DNA of 64,000 bases from positions 137,282 to 201,281 of the forward strand of contig KB911102.1 of NCBI GenBank assembly GCA_000383355.1, given 5' to 3'. Each line of letters begins with the position of its first letter. The first letter of the stretch is position 1. This stretch comes from Flavobacterium sp. SCGC AAA160-P02 (GTDB lineage: Bacteria > Bacteroidota > Bacteroidia > Flavobacteriales > Flavobacteriaceae). Under the pieces are notes generated by a model. The model ran no database searches, had not been told where the DNA came from, and saw nothing but the letters and a program-made list of their open reading frames with translations. This document shows, piece after piece, positions 36,678 through 46,856 of this stretch. The position numbers and the translations under genes are program-made.

Positions 36678-37145
36678 TTGGTAAATTTAATAGGAACATA
36701 TGAATGTAAGGCAGATGCCAAAGGAAGATTGATGATTTCATCAGCTTTCAAGAAGCAATTGTCACCTATTTTACAGGAAGGTTTTGTTTTAAAGAGGGCT
36801 GTTTTTCAGTCTTGCTTAGAGCTATATCCAATGCAAGAATGGAATGAAGTGATGCGTAAGATGAATGCTTTAAATCGTTTTGTTAAGAAGAACAATGATT
36901 TTATTAGAAGGTTTACTGCTGGTGTAAAGGTGGTTGAATTAGATGCTTCTGGAAGATTGTTAATACCAAAAGACTTATGTCAGTTTGCAAGTATTAAAAA
37001 GCAAGTGGTGCTGTCTTCTGCCATCAATATTATTGAAATTTGGGATAAAGACAGTTATGAGCAAACAATAGATGATGCAGCAGTGGATTTTGCGTCATTA
37101 GCAGAAGAGGTAATGGGTAATTCTGATGAAGATGGAATATCATAA
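36678..37145 (+). CDS. mraZ: Transcriptional regulator MraZ
   Basis: MraZ is a ring-forming AbrB/SpoVT-type DNA-binding protein that controls the division and cell wall cluster. The 155-residue product contains the duplicated signature: CKADAKGRLMI (residues 10-20) and VVELDASGRLLIPKDL (near 88-103). The start is TTG, chosen because MVNLIGTYECKADAKGR is the normal N-terminus and no ATG lies near. The three MraZ boxes upstream point to autoregulation. It overlaps rsmH by 14-20 nt. Confidence 0.95.
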   Translation: MVNLIGTYECKADAKGRLMISSAFKKQLSPILQEGFVLKRAVFQSCLELYPMQEWNEVMRKMNALNRFVKKNNDFIRRFTAGVKVVELDASGRLLIPKDLCQFASIKKQVVLSSAINIIEIWDKDSYEQTIDDAAVDFASLAEEVMGNSDEDGIS

Positions 37146-38031
37146 TTCAGTATTATTACGCGATAGTATAGATGCTTTAGCAATAAAAGAAGATGGTGTA
37201 TATGTAGATATCACTTTTGGAGGTGGCGGACATTCTAGAGAAATCTTAAGTCGTTTGGGAGAAAAAGGGAAGCTAGTTGCTTTTGATCAAGACCCAGATG
37301 CAAAAAGAAATAAAATTCAAGATGATCGATTTGTTTTAATTGAAGAGAATTTCAGATATATCAGTCGGTTTTTGAAATTCTACGGAATAAAAAAAGTAGA
37401 TGGAATCTTAGCAGACTTAGGAGTATCCTCTCATCAGTTTGATGAGGCAGAAAGAGGTTTTTCTACTCGTTTTGATGGTGAACTAGACATGAGAATGAAC
37501 CAGAGTTCAAAGATTTCTGCAAAGAAAATTATTAATTCATATCCAGAAGAGATGTTGGCAAATATCTTGTTTATGTATGGAGAATTAAGAAATGCAAGAG
37601 CCATTGCAAAAACAATTGTTGAGGCTAGAGACCAAGGAGCCATAGAAACAAGTTTTCAGTTAAGAAAGTTATTGCAGAAATATGTACCAAAAGCGAAAGA
37701 GCATAAGATTTTAGCTCAGATTTTTCAGGCTATAAGGATTGAAGTAAATGAGGAGTTGGATGTCTTGAAAGAGTTTCTAATCCAAACACCAGAGCTTTTA
37801 ACACCAGAAGGTAGGTTAAGTATTATTTCCTATCACTCTTTAGAAGATAGATTGGTAAAAAGATTTATAAGAACAGGATTATTTACTGGCGAGCCCGAAA
37901 AAGACTTTTTTGGCAACATTGATGTTCCTCTAATGAAAGTAGGAAAACTAATGATTCCAGATAAGCAGGAAATTCGAAATAATAATAGAGCCCGAAGTGC
38001 AAAATTAAGAGTGGCTAAATTAAAAACATAA
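37126..38031 (+). CDS. rsmH: 16S rRNA (cytosine(1402)-N4)-methyltransferase
   Basis: RsmH uses SAM to methylate N4 of C1402 in the ribosomal P site. The 301-residue product has the SAM motif FGGGGHSREIL (about 29-39), ADLGVSSHQFDEAERGFSTRFDGELDMRM, and RIEVNEELDVL and SIISYHSLEDRLVKRF toward the C-terminus. The start may be the ATG at 37126 or at 37132; both overlap the end of mraZ. The stop overlaps the ftsL-like start by one base (TAATG). Confidence 0.96.
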   Translation: MKMEYHNSVLLRDSIDALAIKEDGVYVDITFGGGGHSREILSRLGEKGKLVAFDQDPDAKRNKIQDDRFVLIEENFRYISRFLKFYGIKKVDGILADLGVSSHQFDEAERGFSTRFDGELDMRMNQSSKISAKKIINSYPEEMLANILFMYGELRNARAIAKTIVEARDQGAIETSFQLRKLLQKYVPKAKEHKILAQIFQAIRIEVNEELDVLKEFLIQTPELLTPEGRLSIISYHSLEDRLVKRFIRTGLFTGEPEKDFFGNIDVPLMKVGKLMIPDKQEIRNNNRARSAKLRVAKLKT

Positions 38032-38348
38032 TGTCTAAGGTAAAGAAAAGCATATATGATGTTTTAAAAGGAGGGTTTCTAATTGACGAATCGTCTTTTA
38101 AAAATTGGAGAATGATGTTTTTTATAGTAGCTCTTTTGTTAATTATGATTTCTAGTGCCCATAGTTCAGATAAAAATGTACTACAGATTTCAGAATTAAA
38201 TAAGTTAAAAAGAGAATTAAGAGCAGAGTATATAGACACTCAAACAACATTAATGCGAATGAAAATGGAGTCTAGCATTCGTCAAAAAGCAAAAAAAAAT
38301 GGGTTTACAGCCATCAGAGACCCCACCAAAGAGAATAAAAGTTATTAA
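38031..38348 (+). CDS. ftsL: FtsL-like cell division protein
   Basis: The 105-residue bitopic membrane protein has a cytoplasmic N-terminus (about 1-26), one transmembrane helix (about 27-44, MMFFIVALLLIMISSAH) and a short periplasmic coiled-coil-like region (ISELNKLKRELRAEYIDTQTTLMRMKMES). Sequence conservation is low, as usual for FtsL; size, topology and position between rsmH and ftsI identify it. It would bridge FtsQ and FtsW/FtsI at the septum. It overlaps rsmH by one base. Confidence 0.87.
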   Translation: MSKVKKSIYDVLKGGFLIDESSFKNWRMMFFIVALLLIMISSAHSSDKNVLQISELNKLKRELRAEYIDTQTTLMRMKMESSIRQKAKKNGFTAIRDPTKENKSY

Positions 38349-38369
38349 TAACGAATAAAACAGATTACC

Positions 38370-40385
38370 TTGAGAAATCATAAAAAAAGCATACTCACAA
38401 AATTCTACATTGTAGCTGCTTTTATGACGCTTCTTCTTTCAATAATTATAGTTAGAATAGTAGATATTCAATATTTTCAAGGAGATAAATACAGAGAAAT
38501 TTCTAAAGAACTTACCAGAAAGCCTTTCACAATTTTCGCAAACAAAGGGAATGTATATGCTGCTGATGGAAACCTGCTAGCAACTTCAATGTCTAAGTTT
38601 ACCATTAGAATGGATGTTATGTCTGTAGCAGCTAAAACTTTTGATAAAGATGTGTATGAACTCTCTCAATCATTAGCCAATTTTTTAGGAAAACCAACTA
38701 GCTATTTTGAAAAAAAGTTACGAAATGCAAGAAAATTTAAAAATAGGTACGTGCTTATTGCAAAAGATCTTGGTTACAATGATTATGTCAAAATAAAGAA
38801 GTTCCCAATATTTAGATTAGGAGTTTATAAAGGAGGGTTTATTGCAGAGCAAAAAACAGTAAGAGCTCATCCAATAGGAAAAATAGCTGAAAGAACAATT
38901 GGATATCACGATACAAGAGGTGAGGCAGGAATTGAAGGAGCTTTTGTTGAAGATTTAAAAGGAGAAGACGGTTTGCGTTGGAAACAGAAAATAGCAAAAG
39001 GACAGTGGAAACCTATTAACGATGTTAATGAAAAAGAGCCTATAGACGGCCATGATGTTATCACCACTTTAGATGTAAATATCCAAGATATTACACATCA
39101 TGCACTGTTACGTCAATTAGAATATTTTGAGGCAGACCATGGCTGTGCTGTTGTGATGGAAACAGCCACTGGAGAAATTAAAGCGATCTCAAATTTAGGA
39201 AGAACCTCTGCAGGTAAATATTATGAAAAAAGAAATTATGCAGTTTGGGAATCTCATGAGCCCGGATCTACATTTAAGTTGGCAAGCTTAATGGCTGCGT
39301 TAGATGATAAGGTAATAGATACATCTACGGTGGTAGATACAGAAAAAGGGCGAATTTTTATTCACGGCAAAAGAGTTGAAGATTCTCAAAGAGGCGGCTA
39401 TGGTGAAATATCTGCTGCAAGAGTTTTTGAAGTATCATCAAATGTGGGTATTGTTAAATTAATTCGCAAACATTACGATGATAAACCAGAGAAGTTTCTC
39501 AAACATTTAAAAGAGTACGGTCTTACTGAAAAAATTGGATTACCTATTAAAGGAGAGGGAGAGCCTACCTTTTATTATCCTGGTAAACCAGGCTGGAGTA
39601 AAATTAGTTTAGAATGGATGTCTTGGGGATATGGTATTGCCATCACTCCTCTTCAGACATTAACGCTATACAATGCAGTTGCTAATAATGGCGTGATGGT
39701 AAAGCCACAATTTATAAAAGAGTTGAGAAAAGAAAATAGAATTAAAAAAACAGTTAAAACAGAAATTTTAAACCCTCAAATAGCTTCTCCAGAAACGATT
39801 AAAAAGCTTAAAAAAGTATTGGAAAATGTTGTTGTAAAAGGAACTGCCAGTACTATTTATTCTCCAAATTTTTCGATGGCAGGAAAAACAGGTACTGCAA
39901 AAAAATTTATTGGTAAGTATGTAAACGAAAAAGGAGATACAATTCCTGCAGGGTATTCAAACAAAAGATATGTAGCTTCTTTTGCAGGTTTTTTTCCTGC
40001 TGATGTTCCAAAATATTCATGTATTGTAGTTATTCATGATCCTAACAAGAAAAAAGGATATTATGGAGCTACAGTAGCTGCTCCAGTTTTTAAGGAGATT
40101 GCACAAAAGATATATACTAGCACTCCAATTAAAGATGATATTGTAAAAGAAAATTTTTCTTCAGAAATAATTCAGAATCTCTACACTAGTTTCAATAAAG
40201 AAATAACAGAAAATAATGATATCATTCCAAATGTAACCGGAATGCCAGCAATGGACGCTATTTCTTTATTAGAAAATTTTGGATTAATAGTAGAGGTTAA
40301 AGGAATAGGAAAAGTAAAAAAACAATCTCTTAAAAAGGGTACACCAATTAAAAAGGGAGCAACCATAATTTTAAATCTGTCTTAG
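38370..40385 (+). CDS. ftsI: Septal peptidoglycan transpeptidase FtsI (PBP3) with PASTA domain
   Basis: The 671-residue class B penicillin-binding protein cross-links septal peptidoglycan. It has an N-terminal membrane anchor (about 12-30), a PBP dimer domain, and transpeptidase motifs: Ser300-Thr-Phe-Lys303 in EPGSTFK, SSN near 361-363, and Lys506-Thr-Gly-Thr. A single PASTA-like domain ends the protein (IPNVTGMPAMDAISLLENFGL). The start codon is TTG at 38370; the next ATG lies inside the anchor helix, so it is less likely. The murE GTG follows directly after the stop. Confidence 0.95.
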   Translation: MRNHKKSILTKFYIVAAFMTLLLSIIIVRIVDIQYFQGDKYREISKELTRKPFTIFANKGNVYAADGNLLATSMSKFTIRMDVMSVAAKTFDKDVYELSQSLANFLGKPTSYFEKKLRNARKFKNRYVLIAKDLGYNDYVKIKKFPIFRLGVYKGGFIAEQKTVRAHPIGKIAERTIGYHDTRGEAGIEGAFVEDLKGEDGLRWKQKIAKGQWKPINDVNEKEPIDGHDVITTLDVNIQDITHHALLRQLEYFEADHGCAVVMETATGEIKAISNLGRTSAGKYYEKRNYAVWESHEPGSTFKLASLMAALDDKVIDTSTVVDTEKGRIFIHGKRVEDSQRGGYGEISAARVFEVSSNVGIVKLIRKHYDDKPEKFLKHLKEYGLTEKIGLPIKGEGEPTFYYPGKPGWSKISLEWMSWGYGIAITPLQTLTLYNAVANNGVMVKPQFIKELRKENRIKKTVKTEILNPQIASPETIKKLKKVLENVVVKGTASTIYSPNFSMAGKTGTAKKFIGKYVNEKGDTIPAGYSNKRYVASFAGFFPADVPKYSCIVVIHDPNKKKGYYGATVAAPVFKEIAQKIYTSTPIKDDIVKENFSSEIIQNLYTSFNKEITENNDIIPNVTGMPAMDAISLLENFGLIVEVKGIGKVKKQSLKKGTPIKKGATIILNLS

Positions 40386-41849
40386 GTGAAGTTATTAAAA
40401 GACATATTGTATAAGGTTTCTGTTAATGCTGTTTTCGGAGATACTAATTTGGAGGTAACTCAAATAGCTTTTGATTCTAGAACAATTAAAAACGGAGCTG
40501 TATTTGTTGCTCAAAAAGGTGTTTCTGTAGATGGTCATTTATATATAGACAAGGCAATTAGTCTGGGCGCAACTTCAATTATTTGTGAAGTATTACCAGA
40601 AGAAATGCAGCATGGTATTACATTTATTCAAGTAGAAGATTCTAATACAACCCTGGCAATTATTGCGTCAAATTTTTACAACAATCCTTCATCAAAATTA
40701 AAGCTAATAGGTGTTACAGGAACTAATGGTAAAACTACTGTTGCCTCCTTACTATACCAGCTTTTAAAAAAATCTGGTTATAAAACAGGCTTGCTTTCTA
40801 CGGTGCAAATTTTAGTAGATACAACTGTCTTCAAGGCTACTCATACAACACCTGATTCTGTGACTATAAACAACTATTTACATCAAATGGTTCTTTTAGG
40901 AGTAGATTATTGTTTTATGGAAGTTAGTTCTCATGGAATTCATCAAAAGAGAACTGAAGGATTAGAGTTTGCTGGTGGAATTTTCACAAACCTTTCTCAT
41001 GATCATTTAGATTATCACAATTCATTTGCTTCCTATAGAGATGTAAAGAAAACATTCTTTGATTCATTGCCTAAAAAAGCATTTGCATTAACAAATCTAG
41101 ATGATAAGAATGGCACTGTCATGTTACAAAATACAAAAGCTAGAAAAAGAACCTATGCTTTAAAAACATTGGCAGATTACAAGGCTAAAATTATTGAAAA
41201 AAGTTTTTCAGGAACATTGCTATCTATTAACGGGATTGAAGTTTGGACTAAATTAATAGGAAATTTTAATGCTTATAATCTAGCGGCAATTATTGGAACG
41301 GCCTATGAATTAGGCTTAGAAAAACTAGAGGTTTTAACAATTGTTAGTCAATTAGAAAGTGTGAGTGGTAGGTTTGAATACCTTGTTTCGGATACTGGCG
41401 TAATTGCTATTGTAGATTACGCTCATACGCCAGATGCTTTAAAAAACGTGTTAGAAACAATTAATGATATTAGATCAGATAATGAAAAACTAATCACAGT
41501 TATTGGTTGTGGTGGAGATAGAGATAAAACAAAAAGGCCTAAAATGGCTCATATTGCTTCTCAATTAAGCACTCAAGCAATTTTTACCTCAGACAATCCA
41601 AGAACAGAAAACCCTGATACTATTTTGGAAGAAATGGAAGTAGGGGTTTCAGCAGAGAACTTAAGAAAAACAATAACCATATCAGATAGAAGACAAGCCA
41701 TTAAAACTGCTTGTAAATTTTCAGAGACTGGAGATATTTTACTGATAGCAGGAAAGGGTCATGAAAATTATCAAGAAATTAATGGAGAACGATTTCATTT
41801 TGATGATTTAGTAGAAGTGAAGAAATATTTTAATCTATTAAAAAAATAA
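40386..41849 (+). CDS. murE: UDP-MurNAc-tripeptide ligase, meso-DAP adding
   Basis: MurE adds the third residue to UDP-MurNAc-L-Ala-D-Glu using ATP. The P-loop is [13 protein letters not shown] (near residues 113-125). The Asp403-Asn-Pro-Arg406 motif is the one linked with meso-diaminopimelate rather than lysine, as expected for Bacteroidota. The 487-residue length is normal. The start is GTG, in the base right after the ftsI stop, and mraY follows 1 bp after the stop, so translation is tightly coupled. Confidence 0.95.
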   Translation: MKLLKDILYKVSVNAVFGDTNLEVTQIAFDSRTIKNGAVFVAQKGVSVDGHLYIDKAISLGATSIICEVLPEEMQHGITFIQVEDSNTTLAIIASNFYNNPSSKLKLIGVTGTNGKTTVASLLYQLLKKSGYKTGLLSTVQILVDTTVFKATHTTPDSVTINNYLHQMVLLGVDYCFMEVSSHGIHQKRTEGLEFAGGIFTNLSHDHLDYHNSFASYRDVKKTFFDSLPKKAFALTNLDDKNGTVMLQNTKARKRTYALKTLADYKAKIIEKSFSGTLLSINGIEVWTKLIGNFNAYNLAAIIGTAYELGLEKLEVLTIVSQLESVSGRFEYLVSDTGVIAIVDYAHTPDALKNVLETINDIRSDNEKLITVIGCGGDRDKTKRPKMAHIASQLSTQAIFTSDNPRTENPDTILEEMEVGVSAENLRKTITISDRRQAIKTACKFSETGDILLIAGKGHENYQEINGERFHFDDLVEVKKYFNLLKK

Positions 41850-41850
41850 C

Positions 41851-43077
41851 ATGCTGTATTATTTATTTGATTATTTAGAAGCTCATTTTAATTTTCCAGG
41901 TGCTGGATTGTTTCAGTTTATCACTTTTAGAGCGGCAGCTGCTTTTATTTTAGCATTATTAGTGTCTTCTATATATGGGAAAAGGATCATCAATTTTTTA
42001 AGAAAACAGCAAGTAGGTGAAAGCATAAGAGATTTGGGGCTAGAAGGGCAAATTCAAAAAGCAGGAACCCCAACCATGGGAGGGATTATCATCATTTTCT
42101 CAACACTAATTCCTGTCTTACTTCTCACCAAATTAGATAATATTTATATAATTATCTTATTAATAACTACAGTTTGGATGGGCTTAATAGGCTTTTTAGA
42201 TGATTATATTAAAGTATTTAAAAAAGACAAAGCAGGTTTACAAGGGAAGTTTAAAATATTGGGTCAAGTAGGATTGGGTTTAATTGTAGGTTCTATACTT
42301 TACTTTAATGAAAATGTAACAATTAAAGAGCAGTTGCCAGCAGCACAACAAATTGTTCAACAAAACGGAAAATTACAGGTTTTTGGCGAAGCTCATAAAT
42401 CAACAAAAACCACAGTTCCATTCTTTAAAAACAATGAATTAGATTATTCTAATTTCTTGAGCTTCTTAGGAGAAGGTCATGAAAAATATGGTTGGTTAGT
42501 TTTTATATTTATTACAATTTTTATCATAGCAGCTATTTCTAACGGTGCAAACCTTACCGACGGAATAGACGGATTAGCAACGGGTTCTTCAGCAATTATA
42601 GTGGTGGTTTTAGGACTTTTTGCTTGGGTGTCTGGGAACATTATTTTTTCAGATTATTTAGATGTAATGTACATTCCAAATTCTGGAGAAATGACAGTTT
42701 ATATCCTAGCATTTGCTGGCGCATTAATAGGTTTCTTATGGTATAACACCTATCCAGCTCAAGTCTTTATGGGAGATACAGGTAGTTTAACAATAGGAGG
42801 CATCATTGCAGTGATAGCCATCTCTATTCGTAAAGAATTATTATTACCAATACTTGCTGGAATTTTTGTGATGGAAAATTTATCAGTAATCCTGCAAGTA
42901 TCCTATTTCAAATACACACGAAAAAAATATGGTGAAGGAAGACGAATTTTTAAGATGTCGCCTTTGCATCATCATTATCAAAAATCTGGATACCATGAGA
43001 GTAAAATAGTAGTTCGTTTTTGGATTATTGGAATTCTCTTGGCTGTATTCACAATTGTAACATTAAAATTAAGATAG
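41851..43077 (+). CDS. mraY: Phospho-MurNAc-pentapeptide transferase
   Basis: MraY moves phospho-MurNAc-pentapeptide onto undecaprenyl phosphate, forming lipid I at the inner membrane. The 408-residue polytopic protein has [11 protein letters not shown], the active-site [38 protein letters not shown] and [18 protein letters not shown]. It is longer than the approximately 360 residues of E. coli MraY because of an insertion between helices (about residues 155-205), common in Bacteroidota. It follows murE by 1 bp. Confidence 0.95.
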   Translation: MLYYLFDYLEAHFNFPGAGLFQFITFRAAAAFILALLVSSIYGKRIINFLRKQQVGESIRDLGLEGQIQKAGTPTMGGIIIIFSTLIPVLLLTKLDNIYIIILLITTVWMGLIGFLDDYIKVFKKDKAGLQGKFKILGQVGLGLIVGSILYFNENVTIKEQLPAAQQIVQQNGKLQVFGEAHKSTKTTVPFFKNNELDYSNFLSFLGEGHEKYGWLVFIFITIFIIAAISNGANLTDGIDGLATGSSAIIVVVLGLFAWVSGNIIFSDYLDVMYIPNSGEMTVYILAFAGALIGFLWYNTYPAQVFMGDTGSLTIGGIIAVIAISIRKELLLPILAGIFVMENLSVILQVSYFKYTRKKYGEGRRIFKMSPLHHHYQKSGYHESKIVVRFWIIGILLAVFTIVTLKLR

Positions 43078-43113
43078 TATTTCTATTCCAGTAATTATAG
43101 AAATCTAAAAATA

Positions 43114-44448
43114 ATGAAAAGATTAGTCATACTTGGCGGAGGAGAAAGTGGTGTTGGAGCCGCCATGTTAGGAAAACAAAAAGGATATGAGGTTTTTGTT
43201 TCAGACAAAGCAAGTATTGCAAAAAAGTATAAAAAAGTTCTTTTACATCATAAAATACAGTTTGAAGAACAGCAGCATACAGCATCAAAGATTTTAAATG
43301 CTGATGTAGTGGTAAAAAGCCCTGGTATTCCAGACAAGGTTGCTATTGTAGCGCAACTGATAAAAAATAAAATTTTGGTAATTTCTGAAATTGAGTTTGC
43401 ATCACAATACACAGAAGCAACTATTGTTGGAATTACAGGTTCTAACGGAAAAACCACTACCACACTCATTACACATCATTTGCTAAAGGTAGCAGAACTA
43501 AATGTTGGAGTTGCTGGGAATATTGGAGACAGTTTTGCTAAGCAAGTTGCAGAACAGCACTTTGAAAGCTATGTAGTAGAGTTGAGTAGCTTTCAATTAG
43601 ACGGAATCGTAAATTTTAGACCACATATTGCAATAATAACCAATATAACACCCGATCATTTAGACAGATATGACAATGATTTCAAACAATATGTTGCTTC
43701 AAAATTTAGAATCACAAAAAATCAAACAGCAGATGATTTTTTAATATACGATGCAGACGACCCGGCCATAAATGATTGGTTGAAAGAACATCCAGTAAAT
43801 GCTAAATTAATTCCTTTCTCTATAGAAAAAGAAGTTAATGAAGGGGCATTTTTAAAAGAAGACATAATAGTAATAAAATTAAATACAGAACAATTTACCA
43901 TGAGTATATCTAACCTAAGATTACAAGGAAAGCACAATGTAAAAAACACCATGGCAGGAGCCCTGGCCTCACAATTATTAAATGTAAGAAGTCAATCTAT
44001 AAAAGATAGCTTAGCAAATTTTGAAGGAGCTGAACATCGACTAGAAAATGTGCAAAAAGTAAACGGCGTTCAATTTATTAACGATTCTAAAGCAACCAAT
44101 GTAAACGCAACTTTCTACGCTTTAGAATGTATGGAGCAGCCAACAGTTTGGATTGTTGGAGGGGTAGATAAAGGAAATGATTATGAAGATTTATTACCCT
44201 TAGTTAGAGAGAAAGTAAAAGCCATTGTTTGTTTAGGTGAAGACAATGAAAAACTAAAAGCTGTCTTTTACAATGTCGTAGATATGATGATTGAAACTGC
44301 AGGGGCAGAAGAAGCTGTTAAAGTTGCCTATAAATTATCTCAAACAGGAGATACTGTTTTATTATCTCCAGCATGTGCAAGTTTTGATTTGTTTGAAAAC
44401 TATGAAGACAGAGGTCGTCAATTTAAAAATGCAGTAAGAAGTTTATAA
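43114..44448 (+). CDS. murD: UDP-MurNAc-L-alanine:D-glutamate ligase
   Basis: MurD adds D-glutamate to UDP-MurNAc-L-Ala. The 444-residue product has the N-terminal UDP-binding LGGGESGVGAA, the P-loop GITGSNGKTTTT (near 108-119), ITNITPDHLDRY, HRLENV, FINDSKATN and LLSPACASFDLFENYEDRGRQF. It lies 36 bp after mraY. A small hairpin sits between it and ftsW. Confidence 0.96.
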   Translation: MKRLVILGGGESGVGAAMLGKQKGYEVFVSDKASIAKKYKKVLLHHKIQFEEQQHTASKILNADVVVKSPGIPDKVAIVAQLIKNKILVISEIEFASQYTEATIVGITGSNGKTTTTLITHHLLKVAELNVGVAGNIGDSFAKQVAEQHFESYVVELSSFQLDGIVNFRPHIAIITNITPDHLDRYDNDFKQYVASKFRITKNQTADDFLIYDADDPAINDWLKEHPVNAKLIPFSIEKEVNEGAFLKEDIIVIKLNTEQFTMSISNLRLQGKHNVKNTMAGALASQLLNVRSQSIKDSLANFEGAEHRLENVQKVNGVQFINDSKATNVNATFYALECMEQPTVWIVGGVDKGNDYEDLLPLVREKVKAIVCLGEDNEKLKAVFYNVVDMMIETAGAEEAVKVAYKLSQTGDTVLLSPACASFDLFENYEDRGRQFKNAVRSL

Positions 44449-44465
44449 ATACACTAAATAAAAAG

Positions 44466-44478
44466 CCTGCTTTGCAGG
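44466..44478. other. Small hairpin between murD and ftsW
   Basis: CCTGC (44466-44470) pairs with GCAGG (44474-44478) with a 3-nt loop, and an A-run lies on the left. On the plus strand no T-run follows, so it is not a dcw terminator. It could be an RNA processing or stability element, or a weak minus-strand terminator. Confidence 0.4.
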
Positions 44479-44492
44479 AATAATAACAGTAA

Positions 44493-45677
44493 GTGAGAAG
44501 AATTTTTCAACATATTAAAGGAGATAGAACCATTTGGGCTTTAGTCGCTATTTTGGCCTTGTTTTCTTTTATGCCAGTTTACAGCGCCAGTGCTAACTTA
44601 GTTAGTATTGTTGGTGGTTCTACTCTTGGCTATTTGATAAAACACGTTGTTTTATTACTTATGGGATTTGCTATCATATATGCAGTTCATAAAATTCCTT
44701 ACCGATATTTTAGTGGAGGCTCTGTATTGTTTTTACCAATAGTATTTTTCTTGTTAATTTTTACACTAGCTCAAGGAACCACTATTGGGGGAGCTTATGC
44801 AAGTAGATGGATAAGTATTCCAATTATTGGAGTAGGTTTTCAAACATCTACTTTAGCAGGCTTGGTGTTAATGGTTTATACCGCAAGATATCTGGCTAAA
44901 AATAAAGACCTTAAAATAATATTTAAAGAAAGTTTGTTGCAGTTATGGTTGCCTGTAGCTTTAATTCTAATACTCATCTTACCTGCAAATTTCTCTACCA
45001 CAGCAATTATATTTTTTATGATTTTAATTGTTGCTTTTGTTGGCGGATATCCGTTAAAGTACATTGGGTATATTTTAGGTGCAGGAGTTATAGTATTGAC
45101 GCTATTTATTTTAACAGCCAAAGCATTTCCAGACGCCATGCCAAACAGAGTAAATACATGGGGTAATAGAATAGAAAATTTCTCTAAATCTGGTGGGCAA
45201 GAACTTTATCAGGTAGAAAAAGCAAAAATAGCAATTGCTACTGGGGGTGTTTTAGGTAAGGGGCCTGGGAAGAGTATTCAGAAAAATTTTCTACCACAAT
45301 CATCATCAGATTTTATCTATGCTATTATAGTTGAAGAATATGGATTGGTAGGTGGTATACTTATTGTATTTGTATATTTTTTATTATTATTTAGAATATT
45401 TATTACAGTTAAAAAAGCAACCACAATATTTGGAACTTTATTAGTGATAGGAGTGGGTTTACCCATTATATTTCAAGCAGGAATAAATATGGCCGTTGCC
45501 ACAAATTTATTTCCAGTAACCGGACAAACTTTGCCATTAATTAGCAGTGGAGGTACTTCTATTTGGATGACATGTTTTGCCTTGGGAATGATTTTAAGTG
45601 TTAGTGCCTCCAAAGAAGAAACAGAGGAAACAATTTTAGATGATAATCCTTTAGATATTTTACATGAAACATTATAA
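44493..45677 (+). CDS. ftsW: Septal peptidoglycan glycosyltransferase FtsW
   Basis: FtsW is the SEDS-family polymerase that works with FtsI at the septum. The 394-residue protein has about ten transmembrane helices and the SEDS blocks ASRWISIPIIGVGFQTST, HKIPYRYF, GKGPGKSIQKNFLPQSSSDFIYAIIVEEYG and NLFPVTGQTLPLISSGGTS. The start is GTG at 44493. A 78-bp gap without clear promoter separates it from murG. Confidence 0.95.
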   Translation: MRRIFQHIKGDRTIWALVAILALFSFMPVYSASANLVSIVGGSTLGYLIKHVVLLLMGFAIIYAVHKIPYRYFSGGSVLFLPIVFFLLIFTLAQGTTIGGAYASRWISIPIIGVGFQTSTLAGLVLMVYTARYLAKNKDLKIIFKESLLQLWLPVALILILILPANFSTTAIIFFMILIVAFVGGYPLKYIGYILGAGVIVLTLFILTAKAFPDAMPNRVNTWGNRIENFSKSGGQELYQVEKAKIAIATGGVLGKGPGKSIQKNFLPQSSSDFIYAIIVEEYGLVGGILIVFVYFLLLFRIFITVKKATTIFGTLLVIGVGLPIIFQAGINMAVATNLFPVTGQTLPLISSGGTSIWMTCFALGMILSVSASKEETEETILDDNPLDILHETL

Positions 45678-45755
45678 TTTAACTATAAAATATCTAGTAA
45701 AAATATTATTTAATAATGTTACATATACCCTATTTCTAACAATAGAAAAACCTAT

Positions 45756-46856
45756 ATGAAACAATCAATTAACATCCTTATCAGTGGCGGTGGAACAGGC
45801 GGGCATATTTATCCGGCGATAGCTATTGCAAATGAATTAAAGGTAAGATACCCAGAAGCTAAGTTTCTATTTGTTGGCGCAAAAGATAAAATGGAAATGG
45901 AAAAAGTTCCAGAAGCAGGCTATCAAATAATTGGATTATGGATTTCAGGAATTCAAAGAAAATTAAGTTTCAAGAATTTATTATTTCCTTTTAGGCTTCT
46001 AGATAGTTTAGTAAAAGCAGCAAAAATAATCAGACAATTTAAGCCAGATATTGTTATTGGAACAGGAGGGTTTGCAAGTGGTCCAACATTAATTATGGCC
46101 AATAGAAAAAAAATTCCAACAATAATTCAAGAACAGAATTCTTATCCAGGAATTACCAATAAATTATTAAGTAAGAAATCTACAATAGTATGTGTTGCTT
46201 ATGACGGATTAGAACGATTCTTTCCTAAGGGAAAAATTGTCAAAACAGGAAATCCGGTGAGAGCAAGTTTGTTATCTATTCATGTAAAAGAAAAGATACA
46301 AGAGGCTAATAAATTGTTTCAATTAAAGATGAAAACAACAACTGTTTTAGTGCTTGGTGGAAGTTTAGGGGCAAGAAAAATAAATCAATTAATTGAAGCA
46401 AATATTTCATTTTTTAAAGAACAGAAAGTACAAGTACTTTGGCAATGTGGAAAACTTTATTATGATGATTATAAAAAACATGCTCAAAAAGAGAATTTCT
46501 ATGTTCATGCATTTATTAATAAAATGGATTTAGCATATGCAGCTGCAGATATTATCATATCTAGAGCAGGAGCAAGTTCTGTCTCTGAATTGTGTATTGT
46601 TGGTAAGCCAACAATTTTTATTCCATCACCAAATGTGGCCGAAGATCATCAAACAAAAAATGCAAAATCTATTGTAGACAAACATGGTGCTATCTTATTA
46701 AGAGAAAATGAATTAGAGACTTTTTCAATTGTTTTTGAAACCTTGTTAAAAGATGAAGGCAAGCAGGAGAGTTTAAGTCAAAATATAAAAGAATTAGCAT
46801 TGCCAAATGCAACACATAATATTATAAATCAAGTAGAAAAGTTATTACATCTGTGA
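45756..46856 (+). CDS. murG: UDP-GlcNAc:lipid I N-acetylglucosaminyltransferase
   Basis: MurG converts lipid I to lipid II on the cytosolic face of the inner membrane. The 366-residue GT28 enzyme has [19 protein letters not shown] at the N-terminus, [36 protein letters not shown] and the UDP-GlcNAc-binding [12 protein letters not shown] near 276. The stop overlaps the murC GTG by 4 nt (GTGA). Confidence 0.96.
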   Translation: MKQSINILISGGGTGGHIYPAIAIANELKVRYPEAKFLFVGAKDKMEMEKVPEAGYQIIGLWISGIQRKLSFKNLLFPFRLLDSLVKAAKIIRQFKPDIVIGTGGFASGPTLIMANRKKIPTIIQEQNSYPGITNKLLSKKSTIVCVAYDGLERFFPKGKIVKTGNPVRASLLSIHVKEKIQEANKLFQLKMKTTTVLVLGGSLGARKINQLIEANISFFKEQKVQVLWQCGKLYYDDYKKHAQKENFYVHAFINKMDLAYAAADIIISRAGASSVSELCIVGKPTIFIPSPNVAEDHQTKNAKSIVDKHGAILLRENELETFSIVFETLLKDEGKQESLSQNIKELALPNATHNIINQVEKLLHL

